The notes beneath the pieces are model-generated. The model made no database searches and had not been told where the DNA came from. It saw only the letters and a program-made list of their open reading frames with translations. DNA of 64,000 nucleotides, taken from positions 121,295,801-121,359,800 of the forward strand of contig NC_084663.1 in NCBI RefSeq assembly GCF_028389875.1, in the 5' to 3' direction. A program made the position numbers and the translations under genes. Source of the DNA: Rhea pennata. Lineage: Eukaryota > Chordata > Aves > Rheiformes > Rheidae. Every line of letters begins with the position of its first letter. Position 1 is the first letter of the stretch. Shown piece after piece: positions 41,001-53,800 of the stretch.

Positions 41001-44000
41001 TGTCCCCACTGTTCACTGAGGACACCCCACTGGGGTCACCTGGTGCAGGAACACTCATCATTATGCCTTTCTATCTTATTACAACATTGCCAAGCTCTGA
41101 TCCCTTGGGGGCTGGGAAAAAAAATGAGATAATTGAAAATGTCCTCGGCCATTAAAATATAAAGGAGCTGGCTTCTTAATGCCCATTTGGAAAGTTTTCT
41201 TGGAGGCTGCAGAAGGAAACAAGTTAGACAAACTGAGAATATTTAATTGCAGTTGATCTAAAAACATGATGTTAGCTACCTTCTGACAGAAAACCTAAAG
41301 CACAGAGCCGCCTAATGACTTCTGCACAGCCAAACGTGCTCTGTGCAGGAGCCTGTGCTCTGTGGCATGTTGCAAGCTAAGTAGTTAAAACTGATAAAGG
41401 TGCTGCGTTTTAAGACCCCTTCCTTTTTTTTGCAGATTTCTCTTCTTCACTTGCTCTCTCCTGATCTTAACAGGTCCGCTTGAGACAGTACTTCAGCTTT
41501 GAGTTTTCAGGGACACTCTGCCTGATTCTTTGACTTTCTTCCCTCTGGCTCTGCTGACAGCTGCCATATTGTGCTGAAGATGCTCTCAGGTTCGTTGTGA
41601 ACTGAGTAACACAGGAAAACTGTCAGTGCAGCACTTTTCCAAGTACAGCAAATCACTTGAAAGTGTTTTCTACCTCTCCTGCTCTTCTTTCCAAAAACAG
41701 GGAGATTTTTCCTCTGAGACTCACACGAATAAGAGTTATAGAGACTTAATACAAATACAGTCACAGAGACTCATAGGCTATTAGCAATCCTAAGGTGAGA
41801 ATAAAAGGGGAATTGAGAAAAAGCCAGAATCAAATATAAAAATATTTGTTATCTTCTGGAAAAGCACAAGTATTTGTAGGCAGATGAAGTAACAGGCTCT
41901 TATTTGAAAAGATATTGTCCTCTTTTCTTGCTTTACTATATGAGTCCTCCTTTTTACAAGAAATATGACATTTCTTTTCCATTATCTTTCCATTTAATCC
42001 TTCAAAGAACACCAACTCTTTACAATTGCTTTTCATTGACAGTTTTGTGTCTGCTTTTGCTACAAATAACTGAGGAGGATCAGAACTGAAGGACAGTGAG
42101 ATGAGACAGTACATCCCAACTATCTTATTCATGGTGCAGAGAATGTTTGGCACTTTGCTATATGGGAAGTTTTACTCTCTCCTTAGCTGGATGGGGTATT
42201 TGGGAAAACCTATGGTAAAAATAGGAAAGCTATATATAAACATTGAGGAGTATTGGAGTACTCCAAGAATGGTGCCGTTATGGAGGTACTTTTGATTGGT
42301 ATTTGGAAGTTGATCAGGAATGGTGCAGTAGGCTGTAGGGAAGCTGTATTCTCAACAGGCTAACACAAGTGCATCCCAAAGTACCAAGAAATCTGGCTCC
42401 AGGACTGTCGTGGTGACTTCTGACTTCCAGGAAGAAACTGCCTGGAATTAGGTATGGCTGCACAAGGCTCTCCTCCTCTTTCTGATGGAGACAGTTGGGT
42501 AAAATAGCTCTTTCCAGCAAACAATATCCTTGGGAATGTGCTGGCAGCTAATAACATTGACAGTGTGGGTTCTTCATGGCTTATGTTCAGTAATGCTTAA
42601 CCTCTTCAAATCCGCCCAGGAAATGTCTGGCTTTGCCTCTTATACTACCCAGAGCTTTGATGTAAAATGCTGCCCTCAAACAATGTTCCCATTTATTAGT
42701 GGCCTTTGACACCTGGCAATTTGAAAGGATGAAGGAAGTGCTTCTCCTCAACATTTTCAACAAATATGACTATTATTAGCACATGTGGATGGAAGGGTCT
42801 TGTGTTTGTTCTAGTGCCAGCTTTGAGAGACTCATTACTGAATGTTATGTATCAATAGCTTTCTTATGCTTAGTCCAGTGTATTTAATTGTGCATTATAT
42901 CATGCCTTCTCAGTAAGATTATAATGTCCACCGTGTTACTCAACAAAGCATATGGGCTGAACTGGAATTTGGAATGGGATATTTACTGAATTTAACTTTA
43001 ATTTTTACAGAAAACTGCTATTGTAGAGCACAGGACCAAAACAAACCCCACAGCTCTTGTCCATGTCAGTAGGGCAAAAGCCTGGAGTAACAGTTAAACA
43101 AAATGCAATTGGCTTCTGGAGCTGTTTTGTTTATGTCCCAGGTGTATTTTCAGCTGATGAGTTGTTTGAGGCTACATTATGCAGTTCATTTAAAAAGCAG
43201 CTGACTTCTCAGGAGATATCCAGATATTGTTAGCTGCCTGTTTTGTGAGTCTGTCATCATTGATTCAGCTCCCTGTTCTCCTTTCCCCTTATTTGGCCAC
43301 AGCTATGACACCTTATTCTTTAACAGGAGGAAGGTATGTCTGTTGCTTTCCAGATGTGCCAGAAGCACCACCTTGTAAAGTTTTATCTTTCCCCTAAAAA
43401 TAACATCTAACGCTCACTTAACTTCTATCAAAAAAAAGTGAGTGTGTCAGCATGCCCAGGGTGTGACCCTGGTCCTGTGTCCTGGGTTTCTCTTAAAACA
43501 TAGTACTACACACCGCCCTTCTTCAGCTGCTCCTTAACAGAAATCAGTGACAGCTGCATGGCATCCCTGGGAAGACATATGTTCAGTAACTTCTAGGTTT
43601 GTTATTTTAAACATCTCCCTCTCCTTTCCCCTCTGGACAATTTGTTTCTTAAATTGTTACTGATATTTTCAGTGAGTAAAGCCAGACGCTGCAGTGAAAG
43701 AAGACTTGAGGTTTGCCCATGTTGTGGCCTTCTGTCTTCCTTAATTGTAACCAACAATGTCTTCCCATCAATACAAGCAACTGATATTTGTACTTTGTCT
43801 TGGTGCAGTGCATAATGTTTTTACTGCCCTCACTTTTCCAGCAAAGCACTGGTGCCGTTCATATTCATTTGGTAACTGTGACTTTCTCAGCTGGTTGTCA
43901 CTGAGTGCAAAATGTGACGTATGTTGTCTCACAGAAACCATTTTTCAGGCCTACGTATTCATCCAGTCAGTCTTTTCACAATGAGAGGACAGGAGGTTAT

Positions 44001-46956
44001 TAATGGGGGCAAAAGCACTCTGAAATTAAGAGTAAGAAATGCAATTGAATTTAACGTGATGGTCCCCGGGCTTTTGAGAGGTGGGATGCTGGGTGAAAAA
44101 ATAATAACCTCCTTTGTGGCAGCTCCTGATGGCTGAGGTAAGTTTGCATGTCAGCTTCTTACTGGAGTTCCTGCTACATTTTGGCAGTGATAGATAATAT
44201 AGGAGATGAGATAAAGGATGGACTGAACCCTTGAAATTCTTCCTGTGATTCTGCAGTTTCTTTTTCCTGGTTAAGGAACACGTGTTAACAACTGCCAGGT
44301 GAATTGCGTCTTCTAAGCACATTTTATTGGAGGTTGTTTTCCTCCCCAGTCCCCACAAAGACACAAATAAAACTGTCTTTTCTTGTAGAGCTTCCTGAGG
44401 GAGGAATACGGACCCTTCTAACGTACTTTTGATAGAGCCCCTTAGCTACGCTCTGCCTATTTGGTAACCTGGGTTTAGTTACAGCAATGTATTTATTTAC
44501 ACACATAATTTGTTTGAGGTTACAGCGGTTGTAGTTAAGGAATGCTTTATGGTGTCCCTGAAAACCAATCTTGCATTAAAAACTGTATCTATATAAAATC
44601 ACATGGAAAGGTTTACTGCATTTTTTCCGGCATTGGCTAACATACTCAGTACATTTAATTGGGTGAACTGATGTTTTGCACTCTTTTCCTTGTTCTCTGT
44701 GCTCTCTCCCAGGTACACGTTGGTGTACCTCTGGCTTTGCTTTGTTAGACATGACAATGATTTCACAGGCTTGCGAGGAGCAGCTCCTCATAAGCCTGTG
44801 AGTGATACGTGCCTCTTCTACATGTAAGATGTGCAGAGGGATCTGAATGGGAGCAGAGCAGGAGAAGGGCAGGCAGCTGACACAAACGGAGGGAGAAAAT
44901 GCAGATTTGCTTCACAGGGCAGCTCCCTCTGTGCCAGAGAAACTCAGTGGTTTGGAACTGGCCACGGGGCACCTGGCAGAAGGACACATGGGCTGTCTGA
45001 AAACTACTTGCCTGATGGGAAGCCACCGCCTGAGCGGGTGAGTGCAGCCTTTCCACAGCCCCTTGCCATGGTGCTGGGATGACAGCCAGAGTCAGGCACT
45101 GGCAGATCATTCCCATTGCATGGAGGGGCCTGTTGTGTCCAGCCCAGCCAGGGGTGCGTGGACCAGCCTGGAAACCTCCTTGCGAGGGTCAGCCTGTCAC
45201 TACCAGCAATGAGGCTCCCTGGAAATGGCAGCCAATTCTGCCATGGTGCTGGTGGCAGTGGGTCTCCCTCCAGTGTGTGCTGTGGTGAGGAGGTGGGTGG
45301 AAAGCCCCTGTGAAGGTCCAGAGCAAAAGGTATGGGGGGGGCTGCTGGTCTGGGGCAAATGGAGGCACAAAAGAGTCTTTTGTCTCCCCTCTGTCGACAT
45401 GAGAGACATTTTAGGTGACCTTGGTTGGTGGGGGGGAAGAGTAGTGCAGGTTTTGTGGCCAGGATCATGTGGCTTGTCTCCCCTGAGAGGTATAACGGAT
45501 GAGGAAGGGCTTGAGGCCACCGGCAGGGCAGAGGCAGCTCAGGCATTCGTGAGGTTCCCGCTGGACTCATGAGTTTCTTGTTTCAACCATCTTCTCCATC
45601 ACAAATGCCATATCCTGTTGGAGCTGTGTCATCAAAAAATGGGAAATTTACAGTCTGCTATTTTTATATCATATATCCGCTCACTTGGATATCAATTTCT
45701 TCATTCCAGGGCCAGATTTTGCCAGCTCTTATTAACGATGTAGTAGAAGATGCGGAAGACTGCCCAGATGTGTGGTGTAGTTTTCCTAAGTCCTAAAATG
45801 TAAGTATGCATTCGTGGCAAGAAGTATCAATGCCACTATCTTAAGCACCCTCACATCCTATCAGAAGAGCATCAGTGTGTGGATCCTAGACTCTTCACTT
45901 GACACCAGACACCTCTGAACCAATTGTGTTGTTTTTAGTATGAAGTGGCTGGAAAAAGATGGAGAGATAGTGATGATGGTTCTTGCTGTTTCCAGTCCCA
46001 CTGATGGGATACTCTGTTGAGCATACTTAATGGAAGTCAACATGGGGGCTTGGAGGCTGTGTTGACCCAAAGTTGCGGTGAAAGTTAGATGAAGCTGTTT
46101 AAGTGCAGAAGCCTAGGAGCAGTCAGATAAACGGCTTCAGTTCAGTTCATGGCATGAACTGTGTCTAAAATAGCCCCTCCAAGCCAGTAGGAGCATAAAC
46201 AAGCTCCAAACCTTATTTGTTGCACTTGTTTTGTTCTGACCCTATTGTGCAACACTGTAAAGTCAGTTGCCTTCTTTTCTTTTCTAGAACCTATAATTAC
46301 AAAAGCGAGGAGACAGGAATAGGACTGACTGGTTCTGTTGACTGCACATGGTAAGGTAAGCCCGGTGCACGCCATGCCTGGCAGAAGTACTGTTCTCACA
46401 CTACTTCCCTGTCCTGTCGTTCTACACTGCTCTATTTTCCTTTCCCAGCAGAAGCTAGAAGGCATTCAGTGTCTGAAGTAAAAGTATTTCATTCTGTAAA
46501 GAAAAGTTTCTAGTGACTTTGTATATTATTATTGTTTACCTGCTAAGCAAAAGAAGGCAGATAATTGTGTGTTTGAAGTAATTTGAAACCCTGCCCAGAG
46601 CATATCACAGTGTAGTTTTAAGTTTAATTTCCTGAATATAGGACACGGATGCTGGGAAAATCAATTAATGTAAGTACTGTAACATTTACTACTAAGTAAA
46701 AAAGTCCTTTGTTGGAGAAGTTAATCTCCCCATTTCTAACCCAATCACTTTTTGGGTTACACTGACGATCACTAAGGCTGAGTATAGAAGAATTCTTGTA
46801 CCTATGAGAAAAAGCTACATACCCACCAAGAGCTCTCTCCTGTAGATACATATATACTTATTAGAAAATGACTGCATGCTCTGTCTTTGTACAGTCTAGA
46901 AAAATGAGACCTGTTCTTAATGAGATGATTGCTAATTAATGCCAAAAGGCATTATT
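38030..46956. other. Intergenic, no convincing gene
   Basis: Mostly AT-rich unique sequence downstream of the UMODL1-like gene. A GC-richer island at about 44830-45570 has open frames on both strands (115 codons plus, 188 codons minus). Neither resembles a known protein, and I leave them uncalled. Confidence 0.6.
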
Positions 46957-47029
46957 GACCCAGTGGCCTAATGGATAAGGCATCAGCCTCCGGAGCTGGG
47001 GATTGTGGGTTCAAGTCCCATCTGGGTCA
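46957..47029 (+). tRNA. TRNAR-CCG: tRNA-Arg (anticodon CCG)
   Basis: The 73-nt sequence folds into a complete cloverleaf. The acceptor stem GACCCAG pairs fully with CTGGGTC, with discriminator A. The D stem is GCCT/AGGC, the anticodon stem TCAGC/GCTGG with loop CTCCGGA (CCG at 46990-46992), and the T stem GTGGG/CCCAT with loop TTCAAGT. The internal promoter boxes are intact: A box 46964-46974 and B box 47008-47018. There is no intron. It reads CGG codons. No run of four T follows closely (only TTT near 47042), so the usual Pol III terminator is weak or displaced. Confidence 0.96.
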
Positions 47030-47052
47030 TACAGCAACACATTTATCCGTGT

Positions 47053-47185
47053 ATTATGGCTCAGTTGACTAGAGTGTGGTGCTACTAATACCAAAGTTGC
47101 GAGTTTGATCCCCCTATGGACTATTCGTTTGGGGGTTGGACTAGATGATCTCCAGAGGTCCCTTCCAACCTTACTGATTCTATGA
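47053..47185 (+). mobile_element. tRNA-Ile-derived SINE with CR1 tail (TguSINE1-like)
   Basis: The 5' part resembles tRNA-Ile(AAT), with an A box around 47057-47067 (TGGCTCAGTTG) and a B box around 47101-47111 (GAGTTTGATCC), both diverged. It is followed by a CR1 3' end: GGTTGGACTAGATGATC, AGGTCCCTTCCAACC and ATTCTATGA. That is the structure of the CR1-mobilised SINE family TguSINE1 of passerine birds. It starts 24 nt after the tRNA-Arg gene, in the same orientation. Confidence 0.88.
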
Positions 47186-50095
47186 AACAAGGCCATCAAA
47201 GCCAGTGCCAATTGCCTTTAAAGCTCACTAGAAAATTTTTGTCAGGGAAATTGTGAGAGTTTTTGCAAGTTTTATATTAACTCAGATCCAGGAGATGCTT
47301 AGCCCTATATATACATTCCTATATTGCTTGGTAGATGCTAGATAGATATTGATTGTAAGCATATTGCAGGTCACTACACTCTTTACGGATTAAAAATAAT
47401 GTCATTTCTATTGTGAACATGCTTAATATTTCCAATACAAACTACTTAGAGGATTATCTTTTCTGGCAGATTTTAAAGATTAATGCCTTAGTATGTCTTG
47501 GTAGAGTACATTTATTGCTGCATGATACATACGGTATTTGTTTGCATCACAGATACATGTTTATTTACAAAGTGTGCCTTGAGCTGAGGGGATTTGCAGA
47601 GCCATGAACAAGAAACCCAATATAAGTAGTCCATCTGTGATACAGAGGTTACAAACAAAACACATAAAGAGCATCTCCCTCAACTGCCTCCCTCTTCCGA
47701 AATTACTTTTTAGTTCTGTGCAGGTGGTTCCGACCTCGAATAAGAACTTCCTCACTCATTCCTCTGCACCTTTCTAGACCTCTCTCTTTACAATAGCAAC
47801 CGATAGCCATAATGTAGATGTTTGCAGTCTGTTGCTGTTTGTTGTGGGCTTTCATCTGATAAACACCCAATGCCTATTAGGGCTTTCTCTTTTTTTGTCC
47901 TGTAACAGAAGGCACATTCTATATAAGAACATACAGATCAAAGACCATATCATTTCTTTACAGAGCTAGACACTGAGTCATCTTTATGATCCATAAAATG
48001 AAAATAAGCTTCCATAACACAGGTCTTGTTCTATAGCTTTAAGCCATCCAAATAACTCCTTTTTTATTGCAATTAGTGGCACGAGCTTTTATGGTTATCT
48101 GATGTGAAATCAGAGAGGAAATGCAGCAGCCTGTAGAATATGGCACGAATTCTGGTAGAGGGACCAAATTTTGGATGGAAGGATAAGATGAATCTGCCTT
48201 CATGTAGGTTTGCCTTTGTGCTCTAGAATGTATTTCCTGCGGATTTGTACTGGTCCCTGTTTGGAAAACACTCCATGACCTAAAGAAGGTTTAACACCTG
48301 CTATATCTCTGCAGTATTTTACTTGTCCCAATTGTATTCATGTATGTGGATGAGCACATATTTTACAAGTTCCAAAGCTTACAAGTGCAATAAAACATTT
48401 ATATGCCACTAATTTTTAGAGATGACAACATGACTCATTTTATAGTTCCACTTTTCTGCTGATAACCATCTGTCAAAGATGTTAACAGTCTACTCACATG
48501 ATCTCAGGGAATTTTCCCAGGTTAGGAGAAGAAACCAAGGAAAGGCATGAGTGAGTTAAGGTCAAGATGAGGTATGTCATTAATTCTGTCTTACACCTGT
48601 TGATTTTTTCCAGTTTTGACCAGTCAGGTGAAGGAGTTTTTATCTCTTGAATAAAACTTGGCTGCATTTATACTTCTTTCTGAGGTGTCTTGATTTGCCA
48701 TTGCACCATTATTAAAAACTACTTAGTCACTGATAACTCAAGGCTCTCCCCTTCTCTTCCCCCCCTCCCCTTTCTCTTGGCAACAACAGTATGGCTGAAA
48801 ATACAGTTTTGGCAGTAAATCTCACTGGAGCCCACTATGGTTTTGTATTGTCTTCCTCTGGGAGAAGCAAAGATTTTACTCACTTGGAGAAAGAGGGAAG
48901 AACTTTAGGAAGTTAAGGGAGTTTGGGACTCAACCAAAATGAGTCAAATCTCAGACTTCAGGGCATGAGAGTGGGAGTTTTCTGGGATTCTGTGCAAGGA
49001 TATGTTTGAATAATGCAGCAGAGAGAAAAATAGCTTTTCCAGTGAGAAAATGAATCTCTAACAGCCCTCTTCTATCTCTGGATTGGTAGCTATATTAGTA
49101 ACTATTAATTCTAAGTGATATGAGTCAAATATGGCTTGGAAAAGTATTGCTTCCCAGTGCTAGTACAGAGGAAACAAGCAAAATCAGGAGCCTGTCTATA
49201 GGTATGGAGAAGTAATCATTCTGTAAAGGATGATTTTTGTGTAAAAAGAACACAGGTAGGTGTGAGACTTAGCAGTACCAGTCTGAATTATGCTGTCCAT
49301 TTAGACACACCAAATCAAATAGAATTATTTTAGACAAATAAGGAAGAAATATGAGTACATATTTATAAATTAAATTCATGTGTGTGTTGCTTGATCCAGA
49401 AAAGTCAAGGTTTTTCTGCTGGGTCATACTATTCTTTGTGCCATTGACCTCTCCTCTCACAGGTTCTTTGTGTGAATAAATAAATAAATATGGCTTCCTC
49501 TCTGATGTTGGTCATAGGAGAACATGGGGAGAGGAGGGGGAAAGAAGTGGGAGTCGATCACCCAAAAACACATACAATTGGAGAATGATGGCGTCCAAAG
49601 CTTTTGACTCTCTCAGTGAGGATGCTGCCTACCCCTGCCTTCCTCAAATACAAAAATGCCTTGTCTTTATATGTTAGTGTTGTTGCCTTTGCTGTATTGG
49701 AACAGTGAAAGCGAAAGTGCCTTGCTGGGGATGCACTCAGACCGGAATTATTGACCTGTGTGGGAAGTGGCAGAAGCTATTTCAGTTTAAGGCACCTTCA
49801 TGTAAGGCTAACCACACTTGCATTATAGACTATCCAAGCACATCTTTCTTAGTTAAAAAGGGACACCTTGAGTTAACATCATTTGCCAGTACAAGCATCA
49901 AGCACAAACCAGGCTGATGTCCTCCAGCAGCAAGCATGACACAGCTTCCCTTTCCCTGGGGGAAGCATGAGACCCACAGCAGTGCCTACAAAGGGAAAGC
50001 ACCTTTGGACAGTGTGTGAACATGTTATACTCAGAACTGAGCTTATTGGAAAGCTTTTTAGAGGACTCTATTTGGTATCTGTTGACCAAAGAGAA
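47186..50095. other. Intergenic, nothing recognised
   Basis: AT-rich sequence with a short AATA microsatellite near 49475-49490. No coding exon, RNA gene or transposon could be supported. Confidence 0.55.
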
Positions 50096-50870
50096 ACTCC
50101 AGCCTGTGTCTTAGACCTAAGAGTCATGGGCTCAGCCTGTTAACTATCTTGGTAACCCTTTCTTGGTCTTGCTTAGTGTCTCAATAACTCTTTTGTATTG
50201 GAGAGTCACAAAACTGGATACTCTCACACAATATTCTCAATGTAGCCTCACAACTTCCAGCTGCATCCTTGCCAAGACCCATAGGTCCTTTTCTGCAAAG
50301 CTGCTTTCTATCCAGTTGGCCCCCAGGCTGTACTGTTGAAGGACCTTATTTTATCCCAGGTGTAGGACTCTGGACCTGCCATTGCTGAATCTCATGGGTT
50401 TCCCATTAGTCCATTCCAGCCTATCAAGGCTCCTCTGAATGGTAACCTTTCCCTTCAAAGGATCACTCTCCTAATTTTCTGTCATTCATGAACTTGCTCC
50501 AGATTGTTGATATTTAACACTATCAGCTCCAGTATTGACTGCTGAAGAACATGAATAAATAGCTGGGTGCCAGTCTGACTTTGATCTGCCAATCACTATA
50601 CTTAGGACCTCACAGTTCAGACGATTTTCCTTTTACCTTATTCTCTACTCATCCAGTCCAAGCCTCTCCAGGTTGTATACAAGAATGCTGTGGAAGAACT
50701 TGTCAAAAGCCTTGCTAAGGCCAAAGTAAAAGACATCTACTCTTTAGTCCCTGTCCACAGGGCCAGTCATCTCATCACAGAAGGCATTCAGTCCAGTGAG
50801 GCACAATTTGCCCTCAATAAATCCAAACTACTGTTCCCAATCACTTTCTTTTCCCTTATGTGCCTGGAAG
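50096..50870 (-). mobile_element. Old CR1-type LINE fragment (reverse transcriptase end)
   Basis: Conceptual minus-strand translation, with several frame breaks and stops, still shows CR1 ORF2 landmarks in order: GFIEGKLCLTGLNAFCDEMT, a decayed LSKAFDK, SDWHPA, IQRSLDRLEW, RVLHLG, YSLGANWIESSFAEKDLWVL and EYCV. The matching parts of the younger CR1 at 28131-28870 overlap its end. It is heavily mutated, with no usable frame. Boundaries are approximate. Confidence 0.8.
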
Positions 50871-53800
50871 AAAAGACTTCCAGGAGTATTAGCACTCAGA
50901 CACAGCTTCAGGGTCATTCCCCAGATAAATGCTGTGATATCTTTTAGCCTGGTGACTGGTCTCTGGTAGCACTTGGGAAAGAGGAGATAAAGATTTTATC
51001 TTGCTATCCTTTTCTAGAGAGCACAGGCCACCCTAGACATGCCAGAGGGACTTGCTTTGTCCCTAGTCAAGATCCACCATCCTTGCACTTGAAGGAGCTG
51101 GGATGTGACTGAGCCATGGTTTCTTCTCAAACTTCCTCTCAAGTAGTGTAGTTTGGGTCCTCTCCTTCCTCAAGTGCATCTGGTGCCAGCTGAGTGAACT
51201 CAGCTCTAAGCTGGCACTACAGTAATGGCTGATGGGAAAAGCCATCAACAGTCCTGATGTCAAGCTATGCCATGAGGCACTTACACATTTCTCAGCTTCA
51301 GGAGCAAGTAGGAAAGAATGTACTGAAGAAAAAACAAATACAGATCTACAATGATAAGATATGCACTGGCACTTACACTTTTTTTTCTCCTTAAACAAAT
51401 GCAAATACTGACATTTGTAGGCTAATTTTATAGATTTGACATTTACTTTCAGGTAATGTTCTTTATTTGGACAGCCGTTATAGTGAAACTCAATCAACTT
51501 TCCTTCAACCAACAATACCTCAGTTAACCAAGAAAGCTATAGAGAGTACCTGCTTCAAAGGTACAACTGAATTATTGTTTTTCTTCAAATACCCTGGCTG
51601 TGTACTTTTCTTTTATACTTGTGTATAAATGTTTCCCTATAAATTTTTCGATGTGCTCTTTGAGTCAGTAACAGGATAAGCAGAGGAGAGAAGGCAGTTT
51701 TCACCTCACTATTAGCCCTGAAAAGTGAGGCACGCACTTGGATTACACAGTGAAGGAGAGGCTCCTTTCTTGTGTTATTCTTGCCATTCCCCTTCATGTT
51801 GCCCCACTGGTATAACTTCCCCTAGCCCTGTTACTCAACAGAGCTGAGCAGAAAGCTGTCTGTGAGCAGCTTGTTGCAAGGTTAGTTCAGAATCATCTGG
51901 TTTGTGCAGCCAGTTTGCACTTCTTGAGGCTGTGTTCACAGTTCCTTTTATCTCTTCAACAATAATTAGATGAAAAGTTTGATAGAAATACTAAAAATTT
52001 TTTTTTATTAGTTTATGTTATGGTACAGCAAGGAGGCTATACCTGGCTGGGGAGTCCCAGTGCTGGGTGCTGGACCTTTGTAGTATGTAACTGACCCTGC
52101 TCCAGAGAGGTTTCAGTGTAAAACTGATAGGAAATAAACATTATATGAAATGCCTAGTAACTAATGTAAAAAAGATCTATGTTTATTTTAAAGTCATACA
52201 GTAATATGTGTGAAATCACAGAAAAGGAATTTATTTATCAATAGCTAGCATTTCTTCATGGTATGTATTTCATATGTGCCTATATTTATATAATTTATAT
52301 GTACTTTTATACTTTAAGAACACATATGCCATAAAGATCTTAGCACAGAGGCTTTCTCGTTCTAGCAACTTCTGGTCACACCTCCCCTTGTGTTCCACAC
52401 AAAAGGGCTTACACTACCCATCACCCAATGTACTTTGCATGCTGTGGTTTCCTCTCACCTGCAGAAATCTGTTGATCAGAGAGAGATTGTGGTAGATGAG
52501 TAATGAATGTGCATACAGACAACTCATCTAAAAGTACTGATTCTGATTATCAGTTGGTAACCTTCTTTCTTTCTTGAAGGAGCATCTATGATTCATTCAT
52601 GCTATAGATGTAATGCACCCTTTTTGATCCATCTGGAGAGGAGAGGTTTGTCTTAGAGTCTTTAGTTTACAAGCAATTGCAAGGACTTTCTATCAAATGT
52701 TAAGTCATACTGAGGTAGCTCTGAAATGGCACACCACTAGCTAAGGTGTAGACTAAAAGCCTAAACGGCTGTGTTACACTTATCCAGGGTTGATACCTTT
52801 TATAGGGAGGCCACAGAAATATCATGATCTTTTTTGCGATGTGCTATGATTGTTGATTATTGACCCAGTGTGGTGGTTTTGTAGAAGTTAGTCTGTCATC
52901 CAGACTGACAGTATGGTTATAGAGATAAATATCTGCATGGGACACAGACATGAAGATTCTCAAGTGGATTTGTGTTGTGACTAGAGGACAGTGCTTGCTT
53001 AACATCTGGGGTCTGCAGTGATACCCTGACCGTGGATGCACAAGGCAGTGAACTGTTTGGCTCAGGTGCAACTTTTGGAACTTAAAGTGCATCCTCAAGA
53101 AAATCTTGCCTGGGAAGATAACTGTAAGAGGGATCTGCCCTCTGTATCTGTGTTTTCTCTGCTCTGCTTGCTGGAGAAATAAATGCTAGAAAAGCTCCTT
53201 CATAAAGAACACCTCCTCCTTCATCCCCCACTCCATCACCTCAAAAAAAGAAAAAAAACACCCAAGAGTTGTTAATGTTCTCTGAAAGCCAAGGACTCTC
53301 ATTTTAATCCGACCAAGGTATCAACGATCAGCTTCCCTGCACAGGGGGAGAGTCTACATACTGCTAGCTTTGTTATAATGTCATCCATTACAGCCTGATA
53401 ATGTGAGGCTAGAGGCTTGTCTCTAACCATAGCTGATCAGCTAGAAGTTGTGGGGACCCAAGTGAGATTTCTGTGTCAGGCAATGTCCAGCAGAGAATTC
53501 TTCTGCCACTGTTAGTGCAACTACATGTCTGCAGAGGTAAGGTTCATATCATGACTAACAGGAATGCCAGACTGATCTTACGGGTGTAGATAGTTCATAA
53601 ATGCCTTAGAGAAACAGTTTCTATTACTTACTGTAATAGAATGCCCTTGTTGTCAGTCATTTAATGAAACACCTAAAACTTTTAGTCATTCAGTGAAACC
53701 ATTGGTTTCACAGTATTATTGTAATACAAACTTCATAAGGAAGTGGTGTAGCTTTCTTCTCAAAATTAAACTTCCTTAACATAAGAGTCCAGTGTTATTC

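Noticed and set aside
45004..45570. 188-codon minus-strand open frame in the GC-rich island
   Set aside because: Pro- and Ser-rich low-complexity translation, no domain, and an overlapping open frame on the other strand; expected by chance in GC-rich DNA.
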